In this document: piece after piece, positions 19,310 through 30,427 of the stretch | Position numbering within the stretch: the first letter of the stretch is position 1 | Layout of the letters: each line of letters starts with the position of its first letter | Made by a program: the position numbers and the translations under genes | Assembly (NCBI GenBank): GCA_003427395.1 | Contig: BFEA01000470.1 | Span: 636,120-675,172, forward strand | DNA: 39,053 nucleotides | DNA from: Chara braunii | Taxonomy: Eukaryota; Streptophyta; Charophyceae; Charales; Characeae | Direction: 5' to 3' | The notes under the pieces: model-generated | What the model was told of the DNA's origin: nothing | Database searches by the model: none | What the model saw: the letters and a program-made list of their open reading frames with translations, nothing else

Positions 19310-19470
19310 ACAAAACTGGGAAGCCCCCGCGTCCCTTACAAGAACAGCAGCTGGGGCTCCGGATGCCGCAACTCCGGCCGGAGAATACTGAATTACCTAG
19401 GGCCAGCTAGTTTTATGATATCTCAAGGCCGGCACCGGACACCCTTTTCAAAAAAAAAATAATAATAAAA
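19310..19470 (+). mobile_element. SINE 3' fragment related to SINE B
   Basis: GAATACTGAATTACCTAGGG followed by CCAGCTAGTTTTATGATATC aligns with the 3' body of SINE B, ending in an A-rich tail (about 19451-19470). No A or B box is visible upstream. Confidence 0.5.
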
Positions 19471-20373
19471 GAGAAACAGGGTCAACAACCTTGGGATGGA
19501 CACTGCATAGATGTTCCAGAGCTGCTGGGTATCGGGTACCAGTAGGTGCGAGATAAGGTCACAAGTGCTCACACGCCATCCTGGGAGCCCCCACATTTGA
19601 GGGCTTCAGTGACATCGTAGGCAGAATGCGAAAACACAGCGATTCTCTAATAAGCAATGCTGCAAGTTGGCGGAGATTGGGGGCCCGGCCGATGGAACTG
19701 CATCAGCGCTCGCAGAAGAGCCGGCTGTTTCGCGGTTCTACGTCGGACAGCCTGCCTGGTAATGAGCCTGCGTCGTGTGGGCCTTCGTTACTAGCCGTCA
19801 TCTGCTTCACAGTTTTCACTGCGGTAAAGTGCTTTGCATGGAACCGGATGCGGAGGGCAGCCATAGCTTTTCACGGTTTCACCGTCGTCAGGGATACGAT
19901 GTAGGGTAAGAGTAAAGGCGTAAGTTTCTGGTTATGTTCCCTTGGAGTGGGCGCTTTTTGGGAAAGACTCTGAGGTGATTTTGATGTGAGTAAGCGCGTT
20001 TACGGGACTTGCGCGGCGGCAACTTTCGCACCAAGATCTTGGCTACCGGAAAGGTCCTGCAGGCCAGCTTCTTCGCCCGGCCTTCGGTGCAAGGCGTCAA
20101 CAGTTGCACCAGTAGGCATTACCGAAGTGACGGTGGTGAATGGAGAATCAAGGACCGCCAGAAATTATCATGGAGGAACACATACAGCAACTTGAAGGCG
20201 CGAGATCACCACCATTGGCTCCAAATGAAGCAGAAATATCGGAAGAAAGAGTGAGAAGTTCGATGGCGTCGTGTTACGAGGAAGGTAACATCCTAGTAGA
20301 GGAGGTTGTGACACCCAACCTCACGCCCGGCGCGCCTTCCTGATCGGAGTGGGATGTGGGCCTGGAAGTGCGA

Positions 20374-20378
<5 letters not shown>
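19471..20378. other. Pre-insertion host sequence left of the LINE
   Basis: No recognised gene. A small plus-strand frame at 20140-20343 is acidic (MENQGPPEIIMEEHIQQLEG at its start) and protein-like in composition, but has no known motif and may be chance. Sequence here was contiguous with 24606 onward before the LINE inserted. Confidence 0.45.
20365..20378. repeat. LINE target site duplication, left copy
   Basis: GAAGTGCGAAAAGG, identical to 24606-24619. Confidence 0.93.
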
Positions 20379-20405
<27 letters not shown>

Positions 20406-20499
20406 ATTAATGGCCCTTTTGCAATGCCTCTATCCTGGTGGTGGTAAGAGAACCACCGGGATTGAGGGTTGCCTGGCGGGCTGCTCCATCTATTGGTGG

Positions 20500-20920
20500 G
20501 GAGCAACACCTGCTGGAAACCGGGTCCAGCGTCCCTTAAATACATCTTTAACAACACAGTACATTGTTGAGAGTGACGCCATTTTGCTGGAAACCGGGTC
20601 CAGCGTCCCATATCCAATCTACTCTTCCTTACCTACCTTGTAGCAGGGTCAGGTATTGGGGGGAGAAACACCGGGGGGCACCAGTGGAGTCTCCCTCCAT
20701 CCCGTAGCCCCCGCCATCGGCCTACTATTCTCATGGCGCCTATTGTGTCTTTATTTGAAAATTGCTGCAAAAAAAATTGGATGAGATAGAGCACCAATGC
20801 TGGAAACCGGGTCCAGCGTCCCACCTGGTCTATTCTAAAAACCAGGGCTGTAGCAGGGCCCCATTTGGAACCACTGGGGGGCACCAGTGAGTTCCTTCTG
20901 TTTCCCCGCTTGCCCGTCAA
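20500..20920 (-). repeat. Repeated modules in the LINE 3' untranslated region
   Basis: GGAAACCGGGTCCAGCGTCC (plus strand) occurs at about 20516, 20590 and 20801, and as a variant at about 17039 outside this LINE. The inner part can fold (CTGGA...TCCAG). A second module, TGTAGCAGGG followed by GGGGGGCACCAGTG, occurs at about 20640 and 20850. Together they suggest a tandemly repeated 3' end. Confidence 0.75.
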
Positions 20921-20994
20921 CCTTGCTGCTCTGTTTGCCCCATAAAGATAAAATCTGCCCATTCTATTAAAATGCAACCCCACACAACCGAGAC

Positions 20995-23900
20995 TCATGA
21001 CGTAGTTAATTCTACTAGGGATAAAGGGTGTGGGGGGAAGGGGTCCGGGAAATCAGAAGCTGGCCTCATTGGGAAGCTCGGGTCAATGTCAGTCCAGTCC
21101 TTAAATTTCAGGCAGTAGTCCCTTCTTACCATCTCTCCCTCTCCCTGAAGGCCCTCGTCCGCATCCCCTGACCATCTCACCTGCACAATCCAGCCTTCTC
21201 TTTCCCCGCCCAACCATTCTTGGCAGAATTTAGTGATGCTTTCTTTAATGTCTTTTGGTTGCTGAAGGAGGTCTAGCTTGCGTTTTACTGTCTGCCATTT
21301 ATCAGTTATGTCCAACTGTAGTTGATTTTTTATATGCTCGTGCACCTCCTCCTCCTCCACTCATACTTCTTCCATTATCAAAACACATCTTTGTCACCAC
21401 AGTGTCCATAAGATTGTTCGTCTCCCCAGGTCAAACATGTTATTCACAAATTCCTCTTCGGGCCGTCCTGGCCAATAGCCCGTTAGGATGGCCCGTTAGT
21501 CCCATGGCCAGAGGGATCCTGGGACTATATGCTGCCAGATCCGGTCCCACCAGCGCCAGGTGAGGGCGGCGTTCGGGCACTGTAGGAAGATGTGCTCAAT
21601 GGTTTCGGCCGCTTTTTTGGCCGGGTACCCTCGAAGGCATCTACTGCATAAGGGGAGAGTGCAGCCCTGCTGTTCCAGCCTGGTGTGATCAATCAGCCAG
21701 TTGTTGGTAGGTAGGCACCTATGGGTTATCTGCCATTGCAGGGAGGTGATTTTGGCTGGCCTCCTCTTGCATTCCTGGAACCACTTAATTGGGGCTAGCA
21801 GATGTCTGTCAACGTTGAGGTGTCTATACCAACGATCATTCACTGTGTCTTTGAGGTTCCATCTTGGCCTGATCATCCTGTATGTGGTTTTAACAGAGAG
21901 GTTTTCAAGTGTTGTGTCCCTGTGGGTACCTCCTCGTGTCGGGCCAGCAGGTTTCCATCTCCATTCCATTGGGTCCAAGCCCAGTTCTGTGATCGGGATT
22001 CCAGGTTTATATACCCAGCGGTTTTCACCTTCCCCCGTCACCCTAACCCGGTCCACCTCTTCCTTGTCGGTCCAGACAAAGGGGGTTGCGCCGCCAATTA
22101 GTCTATTCCCCTTCGTTATCATATAATACTCAATTAACACTTCCGTGGGTCTGACCAGGTGGAACACCCCGACCCTACCACGGTCCCCTCTCTGCGTCAC
22201 CCAGTCACCTTCCTTGTGAACTGGACCCGTTCTTAAAATATTATACCACTGGAGGGGAAGGGCTTCTATTATTCCATCCAGAGCCTCTTGTACATGATGG
22301 CAATAGCGTAGTTTTTCCTTCATTTGTTCTAGATTCCTCCATGTTCCCGTTATGACATCCCATAGGTCCCCCACCCTCCTTATCCCATGTTTGATCCAAC
22401 CTTTCCGTGGAGGGGCAGAGCTGCACCTCACCTGCCCGTGGGAATCCGTGATGCGCCGATTGCCAAAGAGGGGTTGTCGATATACTTCCTCCCATCTCTC
22501 TGATTCCGGACGGTCTGGAGGGGGGAGCTTCTGCCATGTTTTGATCATTCGTGGCCAATATTTTTCTTTTAATGTGCCCTCCCTTTGATCTCCTCTCCCT
22601 CTGCGGGGGAGTTTCCAGTACCTGTCATCCAGCCATAAAAGCGGGTCTACCCCTACCGGGGTTTTTGGTGCAAGTCTGGCAATTTGTTCCATAGCTAACG
22701 GGTGTAAGGGCTGGGCAGTTTCCAGAATAAGGTTTTTAATCCATTGCATGCTGAGGGTCTGGGTTTGGAGAGTTTGGTCGATAATCCCCAGGCCACCTTT
22801 AGCCTTGGGTTGGATTACTGCGTCCCACGCCACCCTGGTAATGGCGTGCTCGCATCCATTGTCTCCTCTCCACAGAAAGGTCGCTGCCTCCTTCTTGAAC
22901 GCCTTTAAGGTTGCTACACTTAAAGGCCAGATGAGTAATTTGTACCAAAGTGACGCCATGACAACATCATCGATGACTAGCGCCCTCCCGAAAATCGAGG
23001 TTGGCTTCTGATTTCATTCCGTCATCCTGTCTTGAGCGGGCGACTAAACCCATTCGTCATTCGTGGTGGGATTTCCGTTTGCTGTCATTTGGACGCCCAA
23101 CACTCTCACCGTGGCTTCCAGGGGGAGCTATTAAATGCGGGGAGCTTCAGGCGGTCGGCCCCCTTGATGGTGCATCCACCACCCAACTGTTTTAGTCCCC
23201 CAGTTGATGGCCATATCTGACAGTTTGCAAAATCGATCCATCAGTCTCTGTATCTCCTCCATGTTACCTTCCCAGGCATCGGTCATTATTGTGAGATCGT
23301 CGGCGAAGAGGGAGCATACCGGGATGACTTCCTCTGGGATATTTACAATCTTAGTTTTCTGGATGTTCTTGTTATGCCGTAAATTGACCGATAGTGCTTC
23401 CATAATTATAACAAAAAGGAAGGGGGCGATGGGGTCCCCTTGTCTGACCGAACGCTGCAGCGTAATTGTGGGTGCTAAATTCTCATTTATTTGCACACGT
23501 GTCGTTGCGTTATGGTGGAGGATATGAACCCATCTTCTCAGGTTGGGTCTGAAATTCATTTTCTGGAGGCATGCATCCAGGAAGGTCCAATCCACATGGT
23601 CATAGGCCTTCTCGAAATTAATAAAGATGAAGGCCACGTTTAGTTTCGATTGTTGAGTCGGATGGATCATCTAATTGACTAGGAGTATGTTTCCCTGGAT
23701 GTTTCTGGACCTTATAAATCCTGATTGGGCCGGGCGGATAATATCTTTCATTATCTCAAGCAATCGATTTGCGAGGGCTTTAGCAAGCATCTTGTAGACG
23801 ACCGTTAGCAATGTGATGGGTCGGTAGTTTCTGATGTTCATTTTATCTCCTTTTTTGTATAAGAGGGACAACACTTCCTGACCCACGCATTCCCCCATCT

Positions 23901-24600
23901 GCCCTGTTTCTCACACCTCTCCGTAGTAACTCATCAGATCCTGGTGTAGGGTCGGCCACATGGTTTCCCAAAATTCTTTAAGAAAATCATCCATCCCTAG
24001 AGTTTTGTCCTCATTCATCTGTAGGAGGGCCGTCCTTATCTCCTCTTTCTTTACAGGTTGTTCAATTTTTTCCTTCTGTTGAGGACTAACTTGAATACTA
24101 TTATCCAATGGGTCGAGGAAATCCTCCAGCTCCCTTTGGTGTCCTTCCTCAAGGGGGTTTGTTATTTGCGAGGAGAAGAGTTGCTTAAAGAAGGTTCGCG
24201 CTGTACTTGTGCAGTGTGCCGTGGTGGTGGCCACCTCATAGTCATTATCAGGATTAAGAAACGCATCAACAGTGCTACGGTGTGCCCTTGCTTTTGCTAT
24301 GCCAAAAAACCGTGTGTCCATGGTTCCTTCGGATGTCCATTTGGTGAGTTTTCCTCCGATTTTAGCTCCGTGCCACCTATATTGAGCGTGCTGCAGCAAT
24401 CACTCCCGCAACTCTTGAATGGTGTTACTAGGTTCATCCGAAGTCCCTTGGTTCTCCAAGGTGTGAAGTTGTTTGTGAACTTCCATTTCCTGAAGGTTAC
24501 GTTTCTTTGCGTTCCGCTTAGAGAATTCATTGCATTTCCGTCCCAAGAAGAATAGGCCATTATTGAACCACTGTATTCCTGAGTCAAATTGATGTCGAAA
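20995..24600 (-). pseudogene. LINE ORF2: reverse transcriptase and zf-RVT (decayed)
   Basis: Most coding lies in one frame broken by stops (23911, 23671, 23131, 21496, about 21394 and 21361) plus frame changes near 24400 and between 23130 and 22960. From the N-terminus: a short pre-RT region; KKGDKMNIRNYRPITLLTVV (RT block 1); NFEKAYDHVDW (first catalytic Asp); RQGDPIAPFLF; FADD at 23296-23307 (catalytic pair present); the connection domain; and a zinc-binding RT C-terminus (zf-RVT) at about 21540-21720 with the order THRCLPTN ... CSRC ... EHIFLQCP. A tail rich in Glu and Trp follows to 20995. Several stops are TGA, suggesting CGA-to-TGA decay. The AP-type endonuclease is lost, so this copy cannot move itself. 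Family: plant L1. Confidence 0.9.
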
Positions 24601-24605
24601 AGATC

Positions 24606-24619
24606 GAAGTGCGAAAAGG
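24606..24619. repeat. LINE target site duplication, right copy
   Basis: GAAGTGCGAAAAGG, identical to 20365-20378. Confidence 0.93.
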
Positions 24620-27430
24620 GGTGTGCCAAGGATTTTTGGGAAATTGGGGGTAGAGTCTCAGGTCAGAACTGAGATCTCCTGTGGCGAGGTCCTAGGGGCA
24701 TAGGTGCAATGAGGCTAAGGGACGGGTTGCTTTCGGTCTAATGGCGGTCGAGGTCGTGCAGCACAAGGCAGATGGCATGTGCGGTGCATCCTGGGGCTGT
24801 CCGACCCGCCCATCTCAGTGACGGTGATTCGGAAAAGGTCCGTTCGCGGGGGTTGCGGGTTCTATGGGTCGGAGCTCCGGGTGTGGAGACGTGTCGATTG
24901 ACGTCGTGCGTTATAGTTAGACTCCGTAGTTCCAAAGACTCAGCGGTTGCCGCGTCATCTGCCATTTCGGCATGGCGTGTGGGGCCAATAAGGGGCTATG
25001 GGGTTCCACGGTACCACCGTGAGTTGGTGGTATGGGAGGAGGATGTGGAAGAAAGGGAAATTGGTGGCGATAACGACGAAGCCGGGGGATATGAAATATT
25101 GTGTGTTATACGTAGTTGGGTAGTCGGGAGCCCTCGGGTCGCTGGTTATGGCGCGGCGGAAGTCCCTGGGACACAGTCGGTCATTCTCAGTTACACAGGG
25201 GAATTCCGGATGTCTCAGCCTTAGTTGTTCTCCCTCCCAGTATTCACTGTACTCCGACATTTTGGCATTCCGGGGGATCACTAGCTACGGCGTAGTGAGA
25301 ACCTTCTGCACACATCGGATCGTACTTCGATCGACAAGGGAATTTTTCGGGTATGGGGGCGGAAATTCCTACCGACTCAAATTCTCGCAAAAAGGAAATT
25401 CCGCGCTTGTCAAACAGGAGGTGCCCAGTTCATCAGTGATCGCAAATCGCCCACGTGTGGACACATGTAGGCCGCGCTGATCAGATTGTGCTTACACGTG
25501 CGCACACGGGGTGTTCGGTCGTACACGGGCCTGTTGGCAAATTTTCATGCAAGAGTTCAATCCTACATGCAAAATCACCACATGGCATAGATACCCACCC
25601 AATCCTCTTATCGTTCACGACGTTCAGTGATCCCGTAAACAATCATTTCCGATCATGCAAGATGGCATCCCACACCACAACAACACCTAACTCTTATTAT
25701 GATGACAACAAATCAAAGTGACAAGCAACGAAGACGATTAGGCAAAAATGGCAAGCATATCATTCCATCCAAAATCGTGCATCCGATATACACAAAAAAG
25801 GAAGGATCGAGACCGAATGAGACACCATACGAGGGACAACATCGAGACAAAGATGCCAAAAGAAAATAAGGGCGAATTGTCCGAGCCGCAATCAAAACTT
25901 ATATACAAAAGCAAAGGAAAAGAAAAAGAAATTTGCAACTTCACGCCCATCCATCTCAACTCTCTCTCTCTCCGTCTCTCCAATGCGGAGAGTCCGTCGT
26001 CATGCACCAACCCACGAAGTTGTCACCCCGCTTAGTCCTCCTGTACCCGTCGGGTTCGCCCGCGCTCTACAATCCGTCGTAGCCCCACGCGTCAACCCCA
26101 TACATTCGGCACCAGCTCGTCGGGTCGCCCAACTCCCACTTCAACTCACCTCTTACGTCGTTCATGAACCGATCCTCATTGATCACACTACCCCGAGCTT
26201 CCCGCAACTGTTTAAGAGAGTTATCTAATCGCGCAGCCGAAATTTATAGCGTGCATGCATACGCGAAGAACATGGAATTGCAAGGACTTAGAAGGAGAGA
26301 AGGGGAGGGAGTGCCTTCGTTCTGCATGGCCAGATCGCGGCATGGGGGACGTAGCCACTCTCCACGTATCGATTTGATCATGCAGCCCGTGGGCCAATTA
26401 GACACAGCAAAGAAGAGAGGGAGGGTGGGAAAGATGAAGCTTAAGAAGAAAGATACAGTTATAAGGGCGCCCTGCCCAAAATTACAGTTACACGCAAGAT
26501 TAAGGGCGCCGCCTAATCAGAGTTCCGTTGCAGCTGCAAAAAGAAACGCGCGAGCAAAGAGCAACACACGGCAAAAGAAATTTCGAATTCCTAAATTTCT
26601 AAATTCCTATCTAACGCAGAAATGCAAAAACAAAATTATTAAATCACAAATCCCGAAAAGAAAGTCCGAAATTCCGAGAGCCATCGAGGGATCGATAAGA
26701 TTCGAAAAAGGAATTCAAAAAAGAAGCAAGACTTCCCGTGCGATCACTGCACCAAGAAACCCGACAACAGAACAAGAAGGAAGTGACGTCAAACATTATA
26801 AATCGCGCCTCTGTCGGTGCGCCAGCCGCTCATTCGACCGTCGAGGGACTTGCCCAGCCCTGGTCCCAGCCATCCAAAAAGAGGCGACGTAAAAAAAAGT
26901 ACAATCAGGGATACCGATGCAATTTCCCATCGATCCCATCTCCCGTACTTGGCCCAACCTTCCCATCTTAGGACCCCTCATTGTCATCGCGCAGAAAGTC
27001 GAATGGCACAGAAAGTGGTTCGTCACATATGTGACGCGTAGGGGGTTCCAATCTTAAGCAAGCTCTCACTTGCTTGACATTACGACACGTGTCGATCTTT
27101 CTAAACGATTGACAACGCAGAGCTTTCTACGTCCCACTTACTGTGTGAAAGAGTGTGGAAGTCATCCAGTGTGGCGTACATGGCTCTATCCTACAAGTTC
27201 CCCAGGAAGCGCTCTATCCATGGGAGGAGGAGGCGGATGAAGGGGGAGATGGAGAGGAAGGGAGGGGCCGCAGATAGGACACGTGGCGATTTATCAGGCG
27301 ACCAGATTAGCTGCCGAAGACCTCAGGCAGGAGCCGCACCGTGTTCACTCCGTTCGGACCGAGCTCGACTACGCAAAATCGCTCAAGAATGGTGGCGCTA
27401 GCTTACCCTGGCGAGCACATTTCCTCACCT
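24620..27430. other. Unassigned stretch between the LINE and the gypsy pol
   Basis: I recognise no gene. A minus-strand frame at 24955-25281 (starting MIPRNAKMSEYSEYWEGEQL) has plausible protein composition but no known motif. A plus-strand frame at 26164-26892 is very basic and probably chance. Minus-strand TGTATATAAG (about 25898-25907) could be a TATA box. If the gypsy element is complete, its 3' LTR should lie in this stretch, but no matching sequence was found above 33000. Confidence 0.4.
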
Positions 27431-27442
27431 GCACGATGTCCC

Positions 27443-28400
27443 CTAACTTATATTGGGGCCGTGGTCCGCATTTCCATTCCGGGCCTCGTAATTGCGGACT
27501 TGTCGGCCGTGGGCCAACTCAGTTATTTTCTGGCGCTTTCGGGCTAATCGGGGAAGGGACCGCTCCATCAGCTCTAGGTGCCGCTTGGCCTTCTCTCGAA
27601 CCGTGGCCCTCGTGGGCCGTCGGTTCAACGAAGATTCGTCTGGGAGGCTCGGTATTGAAACGCAAGCCACACTATTGGTCCGTAATTGAAAGGGGCTCGG
27701 GCCCGTCGATTCGTGAGGCGTCCCCCGATGGACCACTAGGATGTGATCCACGATATCGGGCCGAGGTCTCGGATCCCGTGCCGCGATGTTTCGTCGCAGT
27801 GCAGTCTTAATCACCCTATTTGCATTCTCTACCAGCCCGTTCGATTGTGACATGTGGGGTGCAGTATGCCGCATGGCGACGCCGTGTATGACCAAATTCC
27901 TCAAAACTTCCCCACTGAATTCTACCCCATTATCGGTCAGGATCTCCTCCGTGTCCTGATCCATTCCTAAAAGACGGTTGACGTATCGTGCGATTTCAGC
28001 CGCCTGTCACGTACGACACGGATATGCCTCGATCCATTTCGAGAAGTGGTCTACGAATACCGGTAGGATTGAATACTCACAGCTATTAGGTCCAAGGCGT
28101 ACTACAATATCGGTAGTATCCATACTAACCCTCTAAAAGGGTCGTTCAACTACCGTCGGCACTATCGACCTTGGCGGTTGAATCGGCGCCTTGTCGGCAG
28201 CGCAGACCTGACAATGCTGGACGGTGAATTTAACATCGTCGCGAATGTTGGACCAATACCACTATTTTTTGTCAATTGCCGCCTCCGTAATTCGGACAGC
28301 AAAATGGGCTGCAGTTTCCTCATGCGCTGTCTTAACCCAGTCATAACTCATGAACGGGTGCGGCACTATCATCCAAATCCTGCTACCATTCGTCTTCCGT
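27443..28400 (-). pseudogene. Integrase of the gypsy element (zinc finger and core)
   Basis: The N-terminal H2C2 zinc finger begins with the HEETAAHF segment at about 28320 (His pair) and continues to HCQVCAADKAP at about 28200 (Cys pair). The core begins with the Asp in SMDTTDIV (about 28125), then FVDHFSKWIEAYPCRT interrupted by TGA (about 28012), TDNGVEFSG (second Asp, about 27930) and NGLVENANRVIK (Glu, about 27840). The DDE triad is therefore present, but a stop lies between the first and second Asp. Past about 27445 the frame shifts and continues with GDIVQVRK, like the post-core segment of chromoviral integrases. No chromodomain was recognised. Confidence 0.85.
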
Positions 28401-28499
28401 TTCTCTAACCGACCCTCGTTCCAGCGATAGTCCTGAGCCCTTTCATTCGCCCTCCTCCGGTCCTCCTTAGTGAAGTCCTGGAGGGGGTTACCTACCAAG

Positions 28500-29340
28500 G
28501 TGGCAATTAGAGCAAAATCCGTCCATACCTCAGCCCTTCTAAATTTTTGTGTCTTTTCTAACCCTTTTGACGTGGCGTCGAAAAATCGAGCCTCGGTCGG
28601 GATCTTATCAACGCGACACAAGGGGCACAACCAAGGCTTGTTGCCATTTCGATACTGAATGCAAGAGCCATGGGCTCGCGCGACACACTGCCGACAATCT
28701 ACCCACTCGACATATCCTTCCCAGTAGGATGCATAGGGACGGAATAAACACGTGAAATCGCTTCGCAAAAATAGCAAAATTTGTCTGGAAGAGAGAGAAG
28801 AGATGAAGGTGAGAGGGGAGAGAGAGGTGTTGTAGGATTACCTCCATCCCCCATTGCCACTTGTCTACTTCTTGCCACGTGGGAGAACTGCCACGTAGGA
28901 GAACTGCCACTTGTCCGTACTTGGGTCCGTTCATCGATTCCGGCTCCTTCCATGGAATGATTTCTTCGCCTTTAGGTACCTTAGCTGGTCGATGCAGACG
29001 TGTCAAACCGTTGGCCTTCTCGTAACTCTCCGTCTTCCAATGGACGATGTCGAAATCGTACTCCTGTAGGCGTACCGCCCAACACCCAATCATACCGGTG
29101 TAGTTAGTAAGCCTCTTCAGAGCCAGCAGCGGCTCGTGACCAGTCACTAGAAGAAACTTCTGTCCGTAAAGATACGGATGGAAGTGTTGGATTCCCCAGA
29201 CCACGGCGTAACATTCGCCTTGCGGGGACGAATCGTTCCTCCGCTCATCTGGCACTGTGCATGATGCGTATTCGATGACGTGTTCTCGGTCGTCGTTCCC
29301 CTTTTGCGCTAGAATGGCGGAAATGGCCTCCGGTTGCTAG
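28500..29340 (-). pseudogene. RNase H domain of the gypsy element
   Basis: SSPQGECYAVVWGIQHFHPY (about 29225-29166) is the hallmark Glu-containing helix of Ty3/gypsy RNase H, followed by LYGQKFLLVTGHEPLLALKR. The catalytic Asp normally in TDHE/TDHA is Gly here (TGHE), so the site is damaged. Downstream, RLQEYDFDIVHWKTESYEKA and NGLTRL match the connector where relatives read DALSRL. The frame then becomes low quality toward the integrase zinc finger. Confidence 0.85.
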
Positions 29341-29909
29341 TCCGTAATGAGAATGAACTGCTTCGTTAGGGGCCTTGCTATCGCGGCAAAGCCCTTAATG
29401 AAGCGACGATAGTACGATGTCAGTCCCAAAAAGGCTTGAACATGCGTCAGTGATGTGGGAACTGGGGCATCCTTCGCCGCAGCGACCTTTCTCGAATCTG
29501 GCCGCAGTCCTCCCCGCGTCACTACGTAGCCCAATAAAGAGATCTCTAATAGGAAAAACTCGCTCTTCTTGAGTGCGATCTTGAACCTAATGTCTCTCAC
29601 AGCTCCCAGTGTCCACTCGATATGCTGTGCATGCCCTTGATAGGTTTCCGAGTAGACTAAGATGTTGTCCATGTACACGATGACGCAGAAGTTGATCATT
29701 CCTTAAGTCAGTTGTGTCTCGTTGACAAAGTTATGAAACGTCATATTCATAGCCCGTTGAAACGTGGCAGACGCATTGCAAATTTCCATCGGACACCGGA
29801 CCTACTGCCACGTGCTCTCAAACAATACGAAGGTCGTTTCGGTCGGTCTTCCTCCTTAACCAGAATATGATGGAAGTCGTGACGGATATCAAATTTACTA
29901 AAATAATTA
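29337..29909 (-). pseudogene. RT domain, C-terminal half, with YMDN active site
   Basis: On the minus strand: SKFDIRHDFHHILVKEEDRP (about 29900-29841, first catalytic Asp in FDIR), then a broken segment, then VYMDNILVYSE (about 29672), where relatives have YxDD. The second Asp is replaced by Asn, which should abolish polymerase activity. GYVVTRGGLRPDSRKV, AFLGLTSYYRRFIKGF and ARPLTKQF follow as expected for the thumb and connection. The domain is separated from its N-terminal half by the 516-bp MITE, and stops occur near 29747 and 29700. Confidence 0.88.
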
Positions 29910-30427
29910 CAACAGAAAAATTCCCACAAGAAATTAAAGTTGAAAAAACATTAAAAAAAAAAAAATCCATCATATAAATATCATTCCAACGTTCGTCCAA
30001 TTCTAAAATTTACAGTCTTATTTGATAAGTTTTCGTCTAAGTATGTATTTTCCCTTCCAACTACATCTATTTGTTCAAGATGGAATGAAAGTCTGGACGA
30101 GTTTATGAAATATTTTAATTAAACTTATATTCTACTACAACAAATATCTTCTAATTTAGATTGGATTAACCTATTTATGACTGAAAATCCTTACTTAGAA
30201 TGACAGTCCAATTAAAATATTTCATGAACTCATCCAGATTTTCATTCTATCTCTAGCATGCAGTTCAAATAAGAAGTGATACCCCATTCTTGGAAGGAAA
30301 GTTTTCAAGTAAGACGGAAAATTTTTAAATTGGAATGATATTTTTTAAGATGGAATGAAAATTTAAAATTTAGAATGTAATTTTACTATAGAATGATTAT
30401 TTAATTTGGGGAAATTTTTCTGTTGTA
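29908..30427. mobile_element. 516-bp foldback MITE with TA target duplication inside the RT gene
   Basis: The element spans 29910-30425 with TA at 29908-29909 and 30426-30427. It begins CAACAGAAAAATT and ends with the reverse complement. Similarity between halves extends almost to the centre: GAATGAAAGTCTGGACGAGT (about 30084) is inverted at about 30229-30248, so the whole element can fold into a long hairpin. It is AT-rich, unlike its host. Removing it and one TA restores a continuous RT frame (Gly-Cys-Ala, then Asn-Tyr-Phe-Ser-Lys-Phe), which fixes the insertion site exactly. TA duplication points to a Tc1/mariner-type source. Confidence 0.92.

Larger units (their letters stand above)
20379..24605 (-). 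mobile_element. L1-type LINE, 5'-truncated, complete 3' end
   Basis: Flanked by a 14-bp target duplication. The poly(A) tail reads as poly-T at 20379-20405. The 3' untranslated region (about 20406-20990) contains repeated modules. ORF2 runs on the minus strand from about 24600 to about 20995. The endonuclease is almost wholly missing, as expected from incomplete target-primed reverse transcription. Length 4,227 bp. Confidence 0.93.

Noticed and set aside
23900-23945. Minus-strand CTGATGAGTTACTACG followed by GAAAC, hammerhead-like words
   Set aside because: It lies within LINE coding sequence, has no helix II pairing and no closing helix.
26164-26892. A 242-codon basic plus-strand frame as a protein
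   Set aside because: The composition is that of AT-rich DNA read in a lucky frame, with Lys/Arg runs, no motif and no homologue that I can recall.
27200-27280. Purine-rich tract GGGAGGAGGAGGCGGATGAA as the gypsy polypurine tract
   Set aside because: It is purine-rich on the plus strand, but the element is read on the minus strand, so the orientation is wrong.
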